64,000 nt of DNA from Toxorhynchites rutilus septentrionalis (lineage: Eukaryota > Arthropoda > Insecta > Diptera > Culicidae): contig NC_073744.1 in NCBI RefSeq assembly GCF_029784135.1, forward strand, positions 27,758,981 through 27,822,980, in the 5' to 3' direction. The notes under the pieces were generated by a model. The model saw only the letters and a program-made list of their open reading frames with translations, had not been told where the DNA came from and did not search any database. Position numbers and translations under genes: made by a program. Shown in pieces: positions 1 to 12,653 of the stretch; the first letter of the stretch is position 1, and each line of letters begins with the position of its first letter.

Positions 1-1221
1 CTTTTTTATTTTCTCGTGATCGTTTTACCTCTTAGAGTAGATTACTTTTTTCGTGTAAAAGTTTGAGCAGAGAAAAATCGACGTGCGACTCGCTGCGGAA
101 GCTTTTGAAAATGCTATTACCTGCGGGAATTAGCATCTATTTTTAAAAGCTTCCCACATGTAGCGTCCTTTCATTTTGCGTCGAACACACACCACACACC
201 CACCCACCCAATTGTCCACATATAGCAGTAGTTAAAATTTTACGACTCACACACAAAAACACCGTCACGCATCCTCACGAAAGCACCTCGAAAAGGATAT
301 CACATTTCGAACAATACTGGGCAAATGAAGTGCGCGTTATCATTATAACGTTATCGGTTCACATCGCCGTGGGAGTTTTAACAAACCATATTTAATTACG
401 AAACATGAGTGCATCGTGTTAAATTGATAATTGATATAATTAAAAGCGAAAGTTGTGCAACACATAAAACCCAACAATCCAAATCGATCATAGTTTGTGG
501 ATGGTTATCAATGGATCCAATCGAAGTCTGCAAGTGGCGCACTTGAAGTACTATCACGCTCTGCGGAGAAATGAAAATAATAAGACTCCTGTGAGCTGTC
601 CCACACTAATTGATAAGGGTAAACTGTATACCTGTTCATCGATTCAATTATCTGCCGATCATGTGCAATTACCACCCGCTCCTGCACGAGTGACGATGCT
701 CTCCTGTTGTTAAAATTAATGAAGAAACGATGATGCTACCGACAGCAATGCGATTGCTGCCCGTGTCTCCGGCTGTTGCATCAAATTGATGATTCAGTTT
801 ATGTTTTCGGTTCATTCGACAATCTGCGAAAGACACATTTCCTCACAGCGCTTGATGAAATGGATTTTTGTGTCGTGTCACTTATGGTTTCCCAACGTCC
901 CTGTCGGGTGAAACTCCATACCAAATTATGCAGGATTTGACATTGGTAATATCCGCAGCACTGTCCTGAGACTCTGGGGTTTGAAAATTCCATGGACGAT
1001 ATTCTTTATCAAACATGAATAACTCATTGGTTCCGATTCCGTTGTTATGCATTGCGTTTAGAATATTGAATGTCAGAAAATGTGAGCCTCACGGAATATT
1101 TCGCAAACGTGCAAGGAATAAAGTATTGAGATGCTCATACACTGTTTCACCGAAGCCGAATGTTTGACTCATTTTGACAGATAAAATTGATCAAAGTTTT
1201 CTGATGGTACCGATCAAATAA
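1..1221. other. Unassigned 5' segment
   Basis: No recognisable gene. The first 480 bases are transcript-like (CA-rich tracts, no long homopolymers) and a 72-codon frame opens at 495-713, but its product resembles nothing I know and it has no flanking splice signals that I trust. It could be an untranslated exon of the long unidentified gene whose exons lie further right, or simply intergenic. Confidence 0.3.
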
Positions 1222-1333
1222 TCGGTGTTAAGTCAGACCGGACCATGTAACATTTTTATGAATTCGTGTTTGAGTTTGAGAATAACTCGAAATTTTCAAT
1301 TTTGCGACTTGGTCCGCTCTGACTTAACACCGA
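1222..1333. repeat. 112-bp MITE with 24-bp terminal inverted repeats
   Basis: The left end reads TCGGTGTTAAGTCAGACCGG and the right end is its reverse complement, with one mismatch over about 24 bases. Nothing is coded inside. The tight palindromic ends and small size fit a non-autonomous DNA element. The superfamily is not assignable because no clear target duplication is visible. Confidence 0.75.
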
Positions 1334-1948
1334 CCTAGTGTATTTAACATAAAACACGACAAGCAAATATTCAGTTCCTGTTTGCTTAAAATTTTGTTGG
1401 TCCTGTTCTCGAACCATCTACTGACATACAGTAACTCCACCATATTTTGCGCAGTAAGGACTTTTTAAAGTTTAAACCATTCTGTAACAATATATATGCA
1501 CCATGTCACAAAACAGTTAATGCGATCTTGAAACTATATAATTATTAGTTATATAACATTGAAAATAAAAACCCCAAACTAAAACTTTAGAAAATTATAT
1601 AAAAAAATTTTTTTTGAAAACATATTATGTGTTCCTAACTCCGCGAACCCGTAAAATTTAAATTTGACTGTTAAAAAGGTTATGAATAACATCACCAATA
1701 TTTGCATTATATGTTCAATTTATGATCCATAAAAACATAGTCGTCATGAGACATTCATATTTCGCGAGTGAGATTCGATAGAAAAGTGGAGAAGACAAAC
1801 GTTATAAATGTAAAAATTAAATTATTGTCATAGGTACACCCAAAATTAATTTTTAGCATATGTTTTGGCATCCCGATTTATTACATTAAATGAGCCTAAA
1901 AATAACAAAAAAGTGCTTCTCTCTCATACTGGTATAGTCTTAGGAGTC
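1334..1948. other. AT-rich stretch, nothing recognised
   Basis: AT-rich sequence with many short A and T runs. No frame, repeat or RNA gene could be supported. Confidence 0.5.
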
Positions 1949-2438
1949 GGCAGCACCATCTCAGATAGCAGTGAAACGTTGTGAGTATAAAGACACGGGT
2001 CATTTAAGCAACTTTGCATACTTGAAATATTCGAAAAAGAATTAGACTACTTTTTGGAAAACGCCAAATTTTTATTCTTAGTTTTTTTCAAAAAAATTAT
2101 AACTAAAAAACTATGATACCTACAAAACTCTTGTTAAATAATGAAATGTAGAAAATTATTTAAATTTTTACAAAAAATACCAAAAATTTTTTGGTAAAAA
2201 ATTTCGCCGACAATAAAGTTATTTAAAAAATTAAAATTCTTTTTTTTTAAAAACTTAATTTTATAGGTATCATAGTTTTTAAATTAAGAATGTTTGTAAA
2301 AAAAATAATAAAAGAATTTGGCTTTTTCCAAAAAGTAGTCTTATTATTTTTCGAATATTTGAAGTATGCAAAGTTGCTTAAGTGATCCATTTCCTTACAC
2401 CCATAACGTTTCACTGTTATCTGAAATGGTGTGGCCAA
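1949..2438. repeat. Foldback MITE with arms of about 190 bp
   Basis: The left arm (from about 1955, CAGATAGCAGTGAAACGTT) matches the reverse complement of the right arm (ending near 2432, where it reads CAGATAACAGTGAAACGTT). Order is preserved through the interior blocks (CAACTTTGCATACTT, ACTACTTTTTGGAAAA, AAACTATGATACCTA). The centre is a short AT-rich spacer. This is a long imperfect hairpin with no coding content; short frames in both strands come from the palindrome. Confidence 0.8.
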
Positions 2439-3037
2439 CGACCAGCCGAGTTTATCCTCTCCTTTTTACCCATAGAAAACACATTCCAACTCCATTTTAT
2501 AATGAGGTGTAATATTATCACGCATTTATGCAACAGCATCAGTGGCTGTGTGGATAACGTGGTCGTGTAAAACAACCTTGCATTCCTTGGCTCGATTCCC
2601 GTTGACATCGTTTGGGATTTTTTTTGGTACAATCCCAAGCTGACGTTCAGTCTGAGAGAAAGAGATGTCGGCTCCCATACATACAACCATTTTGAAGCTT
2701 TTGAAACAGATGCTTTTATTTGTTCATTTCACCCTTCAGCACACGAAAAAGTATTTTTTTTGCCGAAGATAAGATGTTGTCTGCCAACGCTAGTTTGGGT
2801 GTATAAAAGACGGTCGATCAAAGCCCTGAAGGCAATAACTAATAGCAATGTTTTTAAAAGGCAGCTTAAACAATACATAAACAGAAATGGAAGCGAATAT
2901 ATTCTTTAAGTGTGCCAACAATGCAGTTTTTATTATCCTATGTTGTAGTTTTTGTTGAAAGCTATAAACGTTATCATTGTTAAATTTTGTTTTGTACTTT
3001 CTTCGTGAATCCCTTCAAAGGAACTATGTTCCACTGG
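2439..3037. other. No gene recognised
   Basis: Intergenic sequence between the foldback element and the hAT remnant. No supported feature. Confidence 0.5.
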
Positions 3038-3885
3038 GAACTCCAGTGGAACATAGTGGATAGAAAAAATGGAACACAAGCGAAAATACTCCTGGATAAC
3101 AATCTAGCTCGTTTCGCTTCCTGTGCTGCCCATAGTTTAAATCTCGTCGGAGTACACGCGAGCAGCAGTGGTAACGTTCTTTGGAACTGTTCAAGAAATG
3201 TTCAATTATTTCAGCAGTTCGACTACACGTTGGAATGTACTTATTGAGACTTTGGGAGTATCGTTGAAAGGGCATTCCAATGCAAGATGGTCGTCAGAAT
3301 GCATCCGCGTTATTAAGCCAATCAGTACCCAAAAAAAAAGTGTATTCAACTTGGTATCCCAGACAATTTTAAAGCTATTCGACCCCGGAGAACGAAGATG
3401 TGCTATAGCGGATATAGCATCAGATTTTTCATTTATAACGGAAGGCGGACAAACATCTATGAGCTTGAATCAATTGAAGCAGACTTCGTCAAATATCGGA
3501 GGGAAGTAGGAACTTGTATCAGAGGTAGAAGTGTCCAAGACGCAGATGAAGGACCTATTCTCTGGCCTGAACTCTTCGACGCCTTTTGGCATCTGGAACA
3601 TCATTTTCAGATATTCTCTCGAAGCAGTTTATCTTTACATCGAGACGGCGCTACGATTTTTTCTGACGCTTCCAGTTACAGTGGCATCGTGCGAAAGCAG
3701 CTTCAGAAACCTTAAATTTAAACATTATCTTTGTTCTAAAATGAACCAAAATCGACTCAATGACTGGACAATTCTTTCGATCGAGAAATTAAGATCAACG
3801 CATAAGACTTCAGAAAACATACTTCGACTGTCGCGCTTTGGTTTTCTCATTTTCCAAAGTTTTCCCATATTCAATCTCTTTTGAC
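3038..3885 (+). pseudogene. hAT-family transposase remnant (C-terminal half)
   Basis: Three overlapping frames on the + strand carry, in order, hAT landmarks. These are a CAAHSLNL block (3118-3147), SNARWSS (3276-3300), and near the C terminus a LTLPVTVASCESSFRNLK block (3660-3715) followed by LSIEK, typical of the hAT C-terminal dimerisation domain of ZMYM/52K-repressor-like transposases. The frame changes at least twice and the N-terminal zinc finger and catalytic domain are missing, so it is dead. No terminal inverted repeats or 8-bp duplication were found. The family call rests on the C-terminal motif and is fairly secure. Confidence 0.7.
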
Positions 3886-4694
3886 GTAGAACTACGTCTT
3901 CCAGGAAGGGTACCAAATCAGAAAACATGTCACGTTTTTTTGAAATAAAGTGAACGTTAATAACTGTTTTCACTGTGAACGAATTCTCATGATTTGCATA
4001 CCAATCGAATCGGAAATTCTCTAAGATTTGTTTGATATGCTATACATTGCACATTACATTCCAAACGGTTTAATTTCATGAAAACTGGAAGTATTTCATT
4101 TTTTCCCATACATTTGTTCTGCCGATTTACGGTTTCTCCAACACAGACTTCAGAATCGATGTACCTGTGGAAATCCGCTTTGCAAGTATACATGCAATTC
4201 GGAGTTATCCCCTAACACGGACTTCAAAATCAATGTGCCTGGGGGAATCCGCTTTGTCAAAACATGCAAGTCGGGGGTATTTTTTCCCACTGAGCTGTGT
4301 TTCCCTAACACGGACTTCAAAATTAATGTACCTGGGGGAATCCGTTTTGCAAATACATGCAAGTCGGGGTATTTTTTGGTGTTGAGTACTTTTGTACTCG
4401 CTTGGCGTTGTGCAGACAGGAATATGTTTCCCAAAAACGTACTTTTAAACTGAGAAGCCTAGAGAAGATACTAGAGGTGAATGAACCTTCGCGCTTCCGT
4501 TCACATATTTTGGTAGTCCTAAGCATCATATCAAACGTAAAAGGACGTCAAATTTATTTGTAACGAAGAACATGATCTATTACAAAAATTTCGATGCATT
4601 CTAAAGTAATATTCGAAGTGGTAAACAAGTGGATTACATAATGTAATTGCGTAGTTCTACGTCGAAAATATGCGGTTGTGTCCTATACACAACC
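3881..4694 (-). repeat. Composite repeat bounded by GACGTAG...CTACGTC modules (third copy, reversed)
   Basis: The left border, TTGACGTAGAACTACGTC at 3881-3898, runs into sequence matching the reverse complement of the end of the composite copy at 11669-13246 (the blocks around 3900-3975 and 13150-13240). The right border at 4651-4694 has the other module form (CTACGTCGAA, then GGTTGTGTCC...ACACAACC). It encloses a patch of the 110-bp satellite family. Confidence 0.6.
4140..4385 (-). repeat. Patch of 110-bp satellite family
   Basis: Two and a half tandem units share CTAACACGGACTTCAAAAT, TGCCTGGGGGAATCCG and ACATGCAAGTCGGGG. Reverse-complemented, the unit matches the array at 25100-25676 (GCAATGCCGATTTTCCC..AGGCTTCATG..GAAGTCTGTGTTAGGG). 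The three reading frames open across it arise from the repeat and are not genes. Confidence 0.75.
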
Positions 4695-7155
4695 CCTTAC
4701 AATTTTTTGGAAAGACAAAGCTCTTCAAATCGTGGCGGTATAACTGTTGCGGGCAGACGATAAGAAAATAGTAAAATTATGTTGAAATAAGACCCCGGCA
4801 GAGCGAAGGCAAAATATGTGTAAGAGCAAGGCAAACACCAGTGTTTGTTTTTATTGCATAGATTAAGTTAGAAAATACTTGTGGCCCACTCACAAAGTGA
4901 TTGCCTATCCTAAAACCCAAATAGAAAAAAGTCAACAAAGCGCAACGGTACTTGCGTATTAGCGTCACCGGAGACGATATTCAATAGATAGCAATTTTAT
5001 TTTTCACACAAGCACTCAGTTATCTTTTGTATTGTTGTTACCTTGTTGTTTGCACTGTTCTGTTATTTCTTAGTGCGTATTTGGTATCTACTATATTCAC
5101 GTTTGAACGCCACTGGAGAGTCACTCATATTTCAAAGCAAAAATTAACCGGGCAAACGTAATGCACCAGGCAAACGTATGCCGTCCGACGTCCGACCATC
5201 TGAAAGATCATCACCTATGTTTGAAACTAACCGGGCAATCGATGGAACACAGGTTTGCTTGCGAGAGACCGCCGCTTCCGACGGCGGGATTGCGTCACCT
5301 CGGCGGTTCCGCCTCGGTTCCTTATCCTCGTGGCGGAAACATTTGACCGCATGGGGAAAAAGCTTGCAGATATTTTTGTCATGCAAAATGCACAAAATGG
5401 TTGCGTTCAAGTTTCAAAAGAGTGATGTGTTCAGCACCCTAATTGTGAAAAAAAGTAATTACTATTGTGGACAAGCGAAAGAGTTCCATAAAGCTAATAA
5501 AAAATAAAAAATAGACATTAGAATACTAATTCTAATATAAGAAGAAACCAAAGGAAAAACTAAATAATTTAGTTCGTGACATGTTGAAATGATGAATGTT
5601 AGATCAAATTTTTTTTGCAAATATTTAATTAGTTTCAGTATATCCTCTTTCAACGTTGTTCGTTGACACAATTTGTATTACTCAAATGGAGTAATTTACT
5701 GGTATGCCTAATATGTGAATTCCTATCTGTTAAATAGCTACTAATACAATCAAAGTTCAACCTTCTATCCTCCATCTCGATCTACATCTACCTATTTTGC
5801 CGTATTTACGTTATGGCTGTACAAGAGGACCTCGAGCGGAATGTTTCACCGGAACAGTTATCCAAGCTACACCAAGGGGAGGCGAACTGCCTTACAACAT
5901 ATATTCTACATCAAAAACACGAAAAAGAGCGAAAACTAATATTGGTTAAATTCCCACATTCAGAATTTTGCTCAAGTATACACGAAAAATAAAACTCTGA
6001 TCATTTCATCAATCAGAATAAAACTAGAACACGATTTAGAAAAAAAACAAAATCACTGCCAGAGAGTTTTGAATGCGTTGCAGCAAACCTGCTCAGTAAA
6101 CATTTAGCAAAGTTTCCCCAGTCAACCCTCACAAAACACTTCATTCACAAATTCGTATGAAAGCATGAAAAAGCGTGGAAATAAATCAACGCTACGCTAA
6201 CAAACTGCCACCTCTCCAATCATTCCAACAGCAACCGAACATCTCGAGCGGTTGCCAAATTGCCCCTTCATCCGTTTTATTGCATTAGCGGTTTTATGAC
6301 CTGCGTGGAAAACTAATCCAACTCCAATGTCAATGTTTAGAGAACCGTGAAAAAGCTCGCAAAATAATAAACAAACAACCGATGGCAGAGGTTGTTTTGC
6401 GTTTCGGATTAGTTACACGTATCGTGGAACCGCGCTCATTCGTCGTTATAATTTAATATAGTTTTTCTTCTACATCTCGTCAAATGTAATCGACTATGCG
6501 TAAAGCCACAGCCACAGTCCAAGTGGAAACGCTAAATCAAGCCGCTCCCCACCCGGGAGCGTGCTTTTTCTAGGTAGAAAAGTTGACGATGTAAAACGAC
6601 ATTAAAGTGTAGTTTTTATTGGCTCCAAAGATGTATTTTTCCGACCGAAAAAATAGCTCGCGTTGTGTCGCAGAGTTAAATTAAAATATATTGTTCCATG
6701 GAGCAGTTATGTTTTTCTTGACTTAAAGTGGTCTGGTCTGGCTGGAAACTAGGCAAAAATCTCATTCCGAGCTGGTCAGATGGGAATATATAACTTTCAT
6801 ATAACCACAGAAAAGGGTGACAGTGAGTTAGGACTCGTTAATTATCGTATTCATGAGGATGCCCTTCATTTAGGGGTTTGTATTTCGAAAGAGTGTTTCA
6901 CTTTCCTGTGATGCACGAAAAGGGTTGTGACTCGTGGCTTATCCAGTACTAATTTCCCACATTTCATGGCTCAACACTTTACGGGGTGCGAGCCACTCAG
7001 GCAGTATTTCGAATTAATGAACTGGAATAAACTGATTCCTCTTTAACTTCGGGCGCTACTGACTACAGTTGGATAATCTCTCTCGAACAACGCTGGAATT
7101 TCTACGATTCTGCACTGCACTTCAGAGGGCAATATGAATCGGAGTTTCTATTATA
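4695..7155. other. Long stretch without a supported gene
   Basis: A GC-richer patch at 5150-5345 contains small inverted repeats (CCGCCGCTTCCGACGGCGG; CGGCGGTTCCGCC) and gives frames on both strands, but no family is recognisable. The rest (5500-7155) is AT-rich intergenic sequence in which I see nothing. Confidence 0.4.
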
Positions 7156-9375
7156 CAGTGATAGACATTCGTTTAGCCGCACATGAAAAAAAAACTTGAA
7201 ACACTTACAAAACAACTAGGAATGTTCTTTTTATCGGGATACTTATTTGCTGTAGTGATAGTATATTTAAGTCACTTTTATTGAAAGGACGTGCGGCACA
7301 ATCACACACACAAGACGGCATCGGTGGATATAAACATTCAAACGTCACTTTTTCCCGAGACATACGTTTAGCCGCAGGGCATAAAATTTTTTCGCATAAT
7401 CACCAAGCCTTTATCTGTGTTTTTTGAAAAGAATACTTGGGAATGTTCAATTTACAAGATAAATATTAGATGTGCAACGTAAAAAGTTGGTCAGATTAGT
7501 GATTTACGTAGAATTTGAAGGATAGCGAAGATATTCAGTGAACAAAGATTTCTAATCGCTCGATCGTAACAAAAATTAGTCTATCTGAGAAAGTGATACG
7601 GAATTTCTTTGAATAGTGAGATATTATATATTTATATATGAGATATAACGACAAACAAATGGGAACACCCAATGTCCTGGAAAAAAGGCAATGAAGATGG
7701 TCGAGTTTCGAGCGACATAGCATGCGCTGCCATAACTATTTCGCAAATAGTGACGTCAGTCGTTGTGTTTATCTTTGATTGCCCACCGCATCCATGTAAA
7801 AATGCTATTTTCAGGAAGTAATTTATCAATTAAAAACGTAAATTTTTGTAGAGCTCCCGCTGAATATGAGGCTAATGTGATAGCGTGAATTGAATATTTG
7901 TGAAATGACGTCGAAAAAGACGGATAAAAGTGATATTTCCATGTGCCATTTTCACTCCCCCACGTTCATCGAAACAAACGAAGTTTCATTATTTTACCGT
8001 TATGAAGTTGATGTCTCGAAGGCTCTCAGCGTCGATGTGTATGTTGTGAGATAATAATCGCCAATTAATCAAAATTTCACCGAAAATGTCACTGCTTTCG
8101 AGAACTAAGCATACGACTGCTCTCTGGATCTCTTTACCACATGAATAATCGAAATAAGCCTCGATATAATTGTCATCTGTTAAAAAAACAACCAGTTGAA
8201 CGATTTCATGATAATTTTAGCTCTAATTATCATGCAACCGTGAGTATTTTCAACATTGTTTTGTTTCTTCCATATACATTCCATATTGAATGCAAATAAT
8301 TACGACATGATATTTGGCTTGCCAATACAGATACACTTCGCCTCCTGCTCCACCTCTATATGTACCTCATTGGGGAACACCAAAGTTACTTTGCGTCTTA
8401 AAGGTCGAATAAGACACGAAACAACCAGGAAACGATGTCCTGTTCATACATTAAGGCCCAACCGATTCTGTTCCAGTAACGAAGAGGCATATTGCGCGCA
8501 TCTTGAATGAGTCACCAAACATCATGTGGAAGAAAACCCATAAGCAGAACCATCTCATTTTCGCCCGGCAATACATGGAATGGAAACTAGAATGGAGAAA
8601 TGTTGTATTTCGCGGCGAAAAAAGTTCAATTTGGATGGTTCGGACGGTTACAGTTGCTATTGGTACAATTTAAGTCAACGGCATGTCGTGAGATCGAAGC
8701 GAAACTTTGGGGGCGGAAGTTTGACAGTGTGGGGAGCCGTTTCCTATCACAGCAAGCTTCTCATTTGTTTCATTTTCACTCGAATGAACATATTGAGAAT
8801 AACGCTACCGAGGATGTCGTTTTTTCAGCAGGATTATGCATAGATCCACGTTTCCTTGCAATCGAAGCCATGGTTTGCCGAGAAGGACATTCCGCTTCTT
8901 GAATGACCTGGTGGCAGTTGATTGCAATCCCATAGAGAATCTTGGCCGAGATGGTCTATGCAAACGGATAACAATTTGACAACAGTTCCAGTCTCAAGGC
9001 AGTAATTCAGGAATGTTCGGCTATAATCAAAATGGCAACACTTTAAAAGCTGTCTGACTCGATGCCAAATCGAGTTTTCAAAGTGATCCGGAATGGAGGT
9101 GGACATACTAAATATTAGCTACCGATTGGACTCGAAATTTGCCGCACAAATTTTCTTTTATTGAAATTATAGGATGCGGCCAAACGAATGTCCACCCTGA
9201 TTCCACATATTTGAATTACTTAGAAAACAAAAAGTGAATTTATACTTTTTTTTAGAATGAATTCGATGAGAATAAACAATAATCGTCTTTTATGAGCAAA
9301 ACTGTACAAAGAATTGACTTATTTTTAAAACTATTGAGGAAGAATAGGGTGCGACTAAACGAATGTCTACCACTG
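7156..9375 (+). mobile_element. Tc1-like transposon with IR/DR ends, inactive
   Basis: The termini CAGTGATAGACATTCGTTTA (7156) and the complement of a right end at 9375 are near-identical inverted repeats, flanked on both sides by a TA target duplication (7154-7155 and 9376-9377). Each end carries a second internal copy of the repeat core (ACGTTTAGCCGCA near 7364-7376; CGGCCAAACGAATGTC near 9176-9191). That is the inverted-repeat/direct-repeat arrangement known from Tc1-like elements. Length is 2220 bp, longer than the usual 1.6-1.7 kb, so the left half may hold another insertion. Confidence 0.85.
8370..9000 (+). pseudogene. Degenerate Tc1-like transposase
   Basis: Pieces of a Tc1-like transposase can be read in shifting frames. 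KKFNLDGSDGYSCYW (8625-8670) corresponds to the region of the first catalytic aspartate, and RNFGGGSLTVWGAVSY follows (8702-8750). FFQQDYA at about 8820-8845 and a CNPIENL block near 8924-8945 correspond to the second aspartate and the third acidic residue. Several frameshifts separate them and the N-terminal DNA-binding region is unreadable. It belongs to the element with ends at 7156 and 9375 and has the same orientation. Confidence 0.75.
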
Positions 9376-11089
9376 TATGCAAAACGACAATGCGGTAGGG
9401 AATAGGGCAAATACATTATCGAATCTCATCAGTTTGAAAATTGACCAGCAATTGTGCGTTGAAACCAAATCTAAGTACGAAACTGCTCCAGAAAAGTGAA
9501 ACAAGATTTCGGACACCGATATTTCGATGGAAATCGCAATATTCTCACAAAACGACAATGTTACAAATAATATTCATAACCTCACGATATACACCTTGCA
9601 CAATTTTCCGCCAACTTTCACGAGTCACCACGAACAGCCTGAGCAAGCCAACATTGCTATAACCTTTATATTATTTGCTCTCTGCCTTGCCAACAACCAA
9701 TTGCACCTTTAAGAGCTAATTCTATACTGATTTGTGTCCTCGTTACAGATACACTGCAAAAGAGGTAAACGTTTAAAAGAGTCCTTAAATTGTTGAGCCC
9801 TGCGTGTGTGTTTCAAAGATCGCCAAAAACTAAACAAACCAAACGAACTATCCATTATAAAATAATAATCAAACCAAACCAAAAAAAAATACCCCCATCA
9901 GGTGAGAGGATCTAATTTACATTTTTGTCCATATTCTCTTCCCCATCCCTATGACTGCCGTCCATAATCCACTATACTGCTACCACCACCACCGCCACCT
10001 ACGCCAACACCCAATCCCACTGTTGACAATGAGTAGTCACAGTTCTGACGAGAGTCTACCTCTGATGATAATTATGACGAGTTGCTAATATCCTGGTGAC
10101 ACCACATCCAACACACCCAATGTGTAGTGTAGCAATGTATAAAAGGATACGCACAGATTAGTGACACAACAGTAAATATCAAACTCTTTCTCTGTCGGAT
10201 TTCTGTAAACTAATTTCTTCACTAAGATCCAAGATTGTTAGAAATCATTGATTGATGTATATTCTCCTGCTAAAAGCTGACTGTGACCAGCCACTCGATA
10301 TTATTTGAATACACATACACAGCTAGTAGAAGTTGCTCACCTGGTCTGTTTTTGATTACACAAAGTATCTTTGCACAATGTTAATGCACTTTTCAATTGA
10401 AATAAGGACCACCGTTGAAACATTGGAGAATGGCAAAAATAATCTGCCCAATTTTATACACTACTTGTCATCTATATTTCTTTCCGTCGCTGTACAGCTG
10501 TAAAAAAATTTGAAGTTCAATCTTCGCTGGAATTCTTAGCGGACCTATAACTTTCCCAAACAATTGTTTTCAATTGGACTATAGTTTGGTGTGAAATATG
10601 GATAGAAAAAAATCCGTTTTGACGATATCTAAATTTAGACTTTAACAGATATTACACGGTAAAAATTTTCATCAAAATATCAACATTTGTCATCATATTG
10701 AGGAAAATATACCGTGTGAAGTGTAGATTATGCGGTTTCACCAAAGTGTCCATCTCGACATCTCGACTGTTCCAGTATCTGTCCCTTTAGCTTGGGAGAT
10801 TGTAATCACAACTGACACTCACCATAATAAGTTTTTCGTGAGTCCCCGTAATAGTTTCACTCGTTGAAGGATAAGGCCCTGTTCTCACTGCAGCGGGGCA
10901 GACGAGCGCTCGTCTCGTTTGTTTTCATATTCCAAAAGCCGAGCTCGATTAAAAACAGACGAGCAGCTCGTCTGGCTCGACGACCGTTTGGCCGCGCTCG
11001 CCAATGAATCAGTCGGATCGTCTAGATTATTTGATGTGTTTGTTCACCTTGTTGATTTTAAGCATCGGTACTCTTCTGTTCCGCCTTTA
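9376..11089. other. Intergenic/intronic, weak exon candidates
   Basis: No firm gene. Two weak exon-like items deserve record. A 16-nt block at 9749-9764 is flanked by CGTTACAG and GTAAAC, and a 45-codon frame at 9951-10088 (starting MTAVHNPLYCYHHH, His-rich) has coding-like composition after a possible donor CAG/GTGAGA at about 9900. Neither has homology support. Confidence 0.25.
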
Positions 11090-11322
11090 GCGCGATTCAC
11101 ATCCAACATCCACGTCACGTTCACGTTCCGTCACGTCACGTTGCGTCAATTATTCTTCCATGAAATTCCTATTGAAGCATTCACATACACCAGCAATGGC
11201 AAGTCGAAGTTACCGTTGCCGGTGTATGTGAATGTTTGCATAAGAACTGCTTGGAAGAATAATTGACGCAACGTGACGTGACGGAACGTGAACGTGACGT
11301 GGATGTTGTATGTGAATCGCTC
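11090..11322. repeat. Palindromic MITE with arms of about 70 bp (TTAA-type family)
   Basis: The left arm from GCGCGATTCACATCC to CAATTATTCTTCC is repeated in inverted form at the right end with roughly one mismatch. The arms contain CACGTCACGTTCACGTTCCG. A second copy at 42890-42950 has perfect TTAA on each side; here the flanks are TTTA and TTTT, probably mutated. No coding capacity. The piggyBac-like assignment is inferred from the TTAA. Confidence 0.8.
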
Positions 11323-11936
11323 TTTTATCTCCAAACATTGTTTCGCGGCTAAACTAGCATTGCATAAGTTATGTATGTTTTCAACTGCAGCAATCAAAAT
11401 CGATTCAGTAATTGCAAAATTGTACAGATTTTCAAATGGGTTTTTTCCATACACAATCAAATGTACACATTGAACTCATATCCAGGGATGTCAGATAAAT
11501 GTTTTGAAAATATTAACATGACTCGAAAAGTCTCTTCAAATCATATTGAACGAAAATGAATAATTTGTGGATTTTTGATAATGTTTTTCTACTCATTTAC
11601 ATTGCGTTTCATTCGTCGTAACTAAATGTTTTGAAATTTATTGCTATGAATGCAAAAAAATGATAGGAGGTTGTGTCCAAGATACGACCGCATTGTTGAC
11701 GTAGAACTACACTCTTATTTTATATAAGTCGCCATACATTGGTGGCTTGAAACTACTAGGAATATAAACACTTCTCATCATTTTGCGCTATTCTCAAAAG
11801 AAACGCTTATGTTAATATTACTGGCCTCAAAAAAAGTTGCATTACTTTCTCATGCTCGAGGGAAGCGCAGCTGTCACCCTTAGCGGAGGAGGCTTTGCTA
11901 CTGGCAAGCGAAATCTAATCACATACAAAAGTCCAG

Positions 11937-12017
11937 AAAAGAGTTTATTTTGCTTGTTTAATCACCAAGAAAGTAAATGTCGTTCTTGGTGATTAAACAA
12001 GCAAAATAAACTCTTTT
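11937..12017. repeat. Perfect 35-bp hairpin, 11-base loop
   Basis: Bases 11937-11971 are exactly complementary in reverse to 11983-12017, with the loop AGTAAATGTCG. It lies inside copy A, and the equivalent position of copy B has no such hairpin. It looks recent, either a small foldback insertion or a template-switch event. Confidence 0.9.
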
Positions 12018-12221
12018 TGTTAATAACAACCTCGAAAACAGTAGCAATGCTTCATTATTATCAATATTAGCGCAAATGCAATCCTAGTTGAAGGCAGTTT
12101 TGCGATTGGCACGCGAACCCAAATAACTTATAACATTCCAGTAAGACATTCAAGATGCTTGGTATTCCCCAAATATTTTTTTGGCGCACAACCTTAACGC
12201 CTGCTTAGCCATAACGTCAGT

Positions 12222-12653
12222 TTAATGCATTGATGCATTCTCAAAGGCACCAACGAAGCCCTTATGATGACGGAAAACAAACCATGTTAACAGCTTGGAA
12301 AAAGACTGAATTATGCCACACAGCTTGTTCTTTGCTGTAACACTCATCGATGCGAATTCGCTGATGACTTTGTCAAGAGCGACCGACTTCACCACCAGCG
12401 GGGGGAGTTTGATTTTGGTTGCTGTCTGGGTAACGGCGTTTACATATTCGACCGACGCGCCGAAATCGCCTACTTCGCTGTTGTTCGATGCGGTGTCACA
12501 CTTGTGAAGGCTCGGTTCAGTGCGAGCGCTTTTCACTGCACCAACATTGCGTACATCATTAGATGACGCTTGCTTCGAAATTTTATTGTCCCTGGCAATG
12601 CGTTCGTTTTTTGCAGGACTCGAGCATGCCTTCCTCTTCTTCATGCCCATCAC
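12222..12653 (-). pseudogene. Fragment resembling a non-LTR retrotransposon ORF1 N terminus
   Basis: A 143-codon frame opens with a basic, Ser-rich N terminus (MGMKKRKACSSPAK) and later has KIKLPPLVVKSVALDKVISE. The PPLVVK block resembles the start of the nucleic-acid-binding region in Jockey-like ORF1 proteins of mosquitoes. The frame ends soon after and no CCHC knuckle or endonuclease follows, so only a 5' fragment is present. It sits within composite repeat copy A. The identity is suggestive only; a short host peptide is unlikely. Confidence 0.4.
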
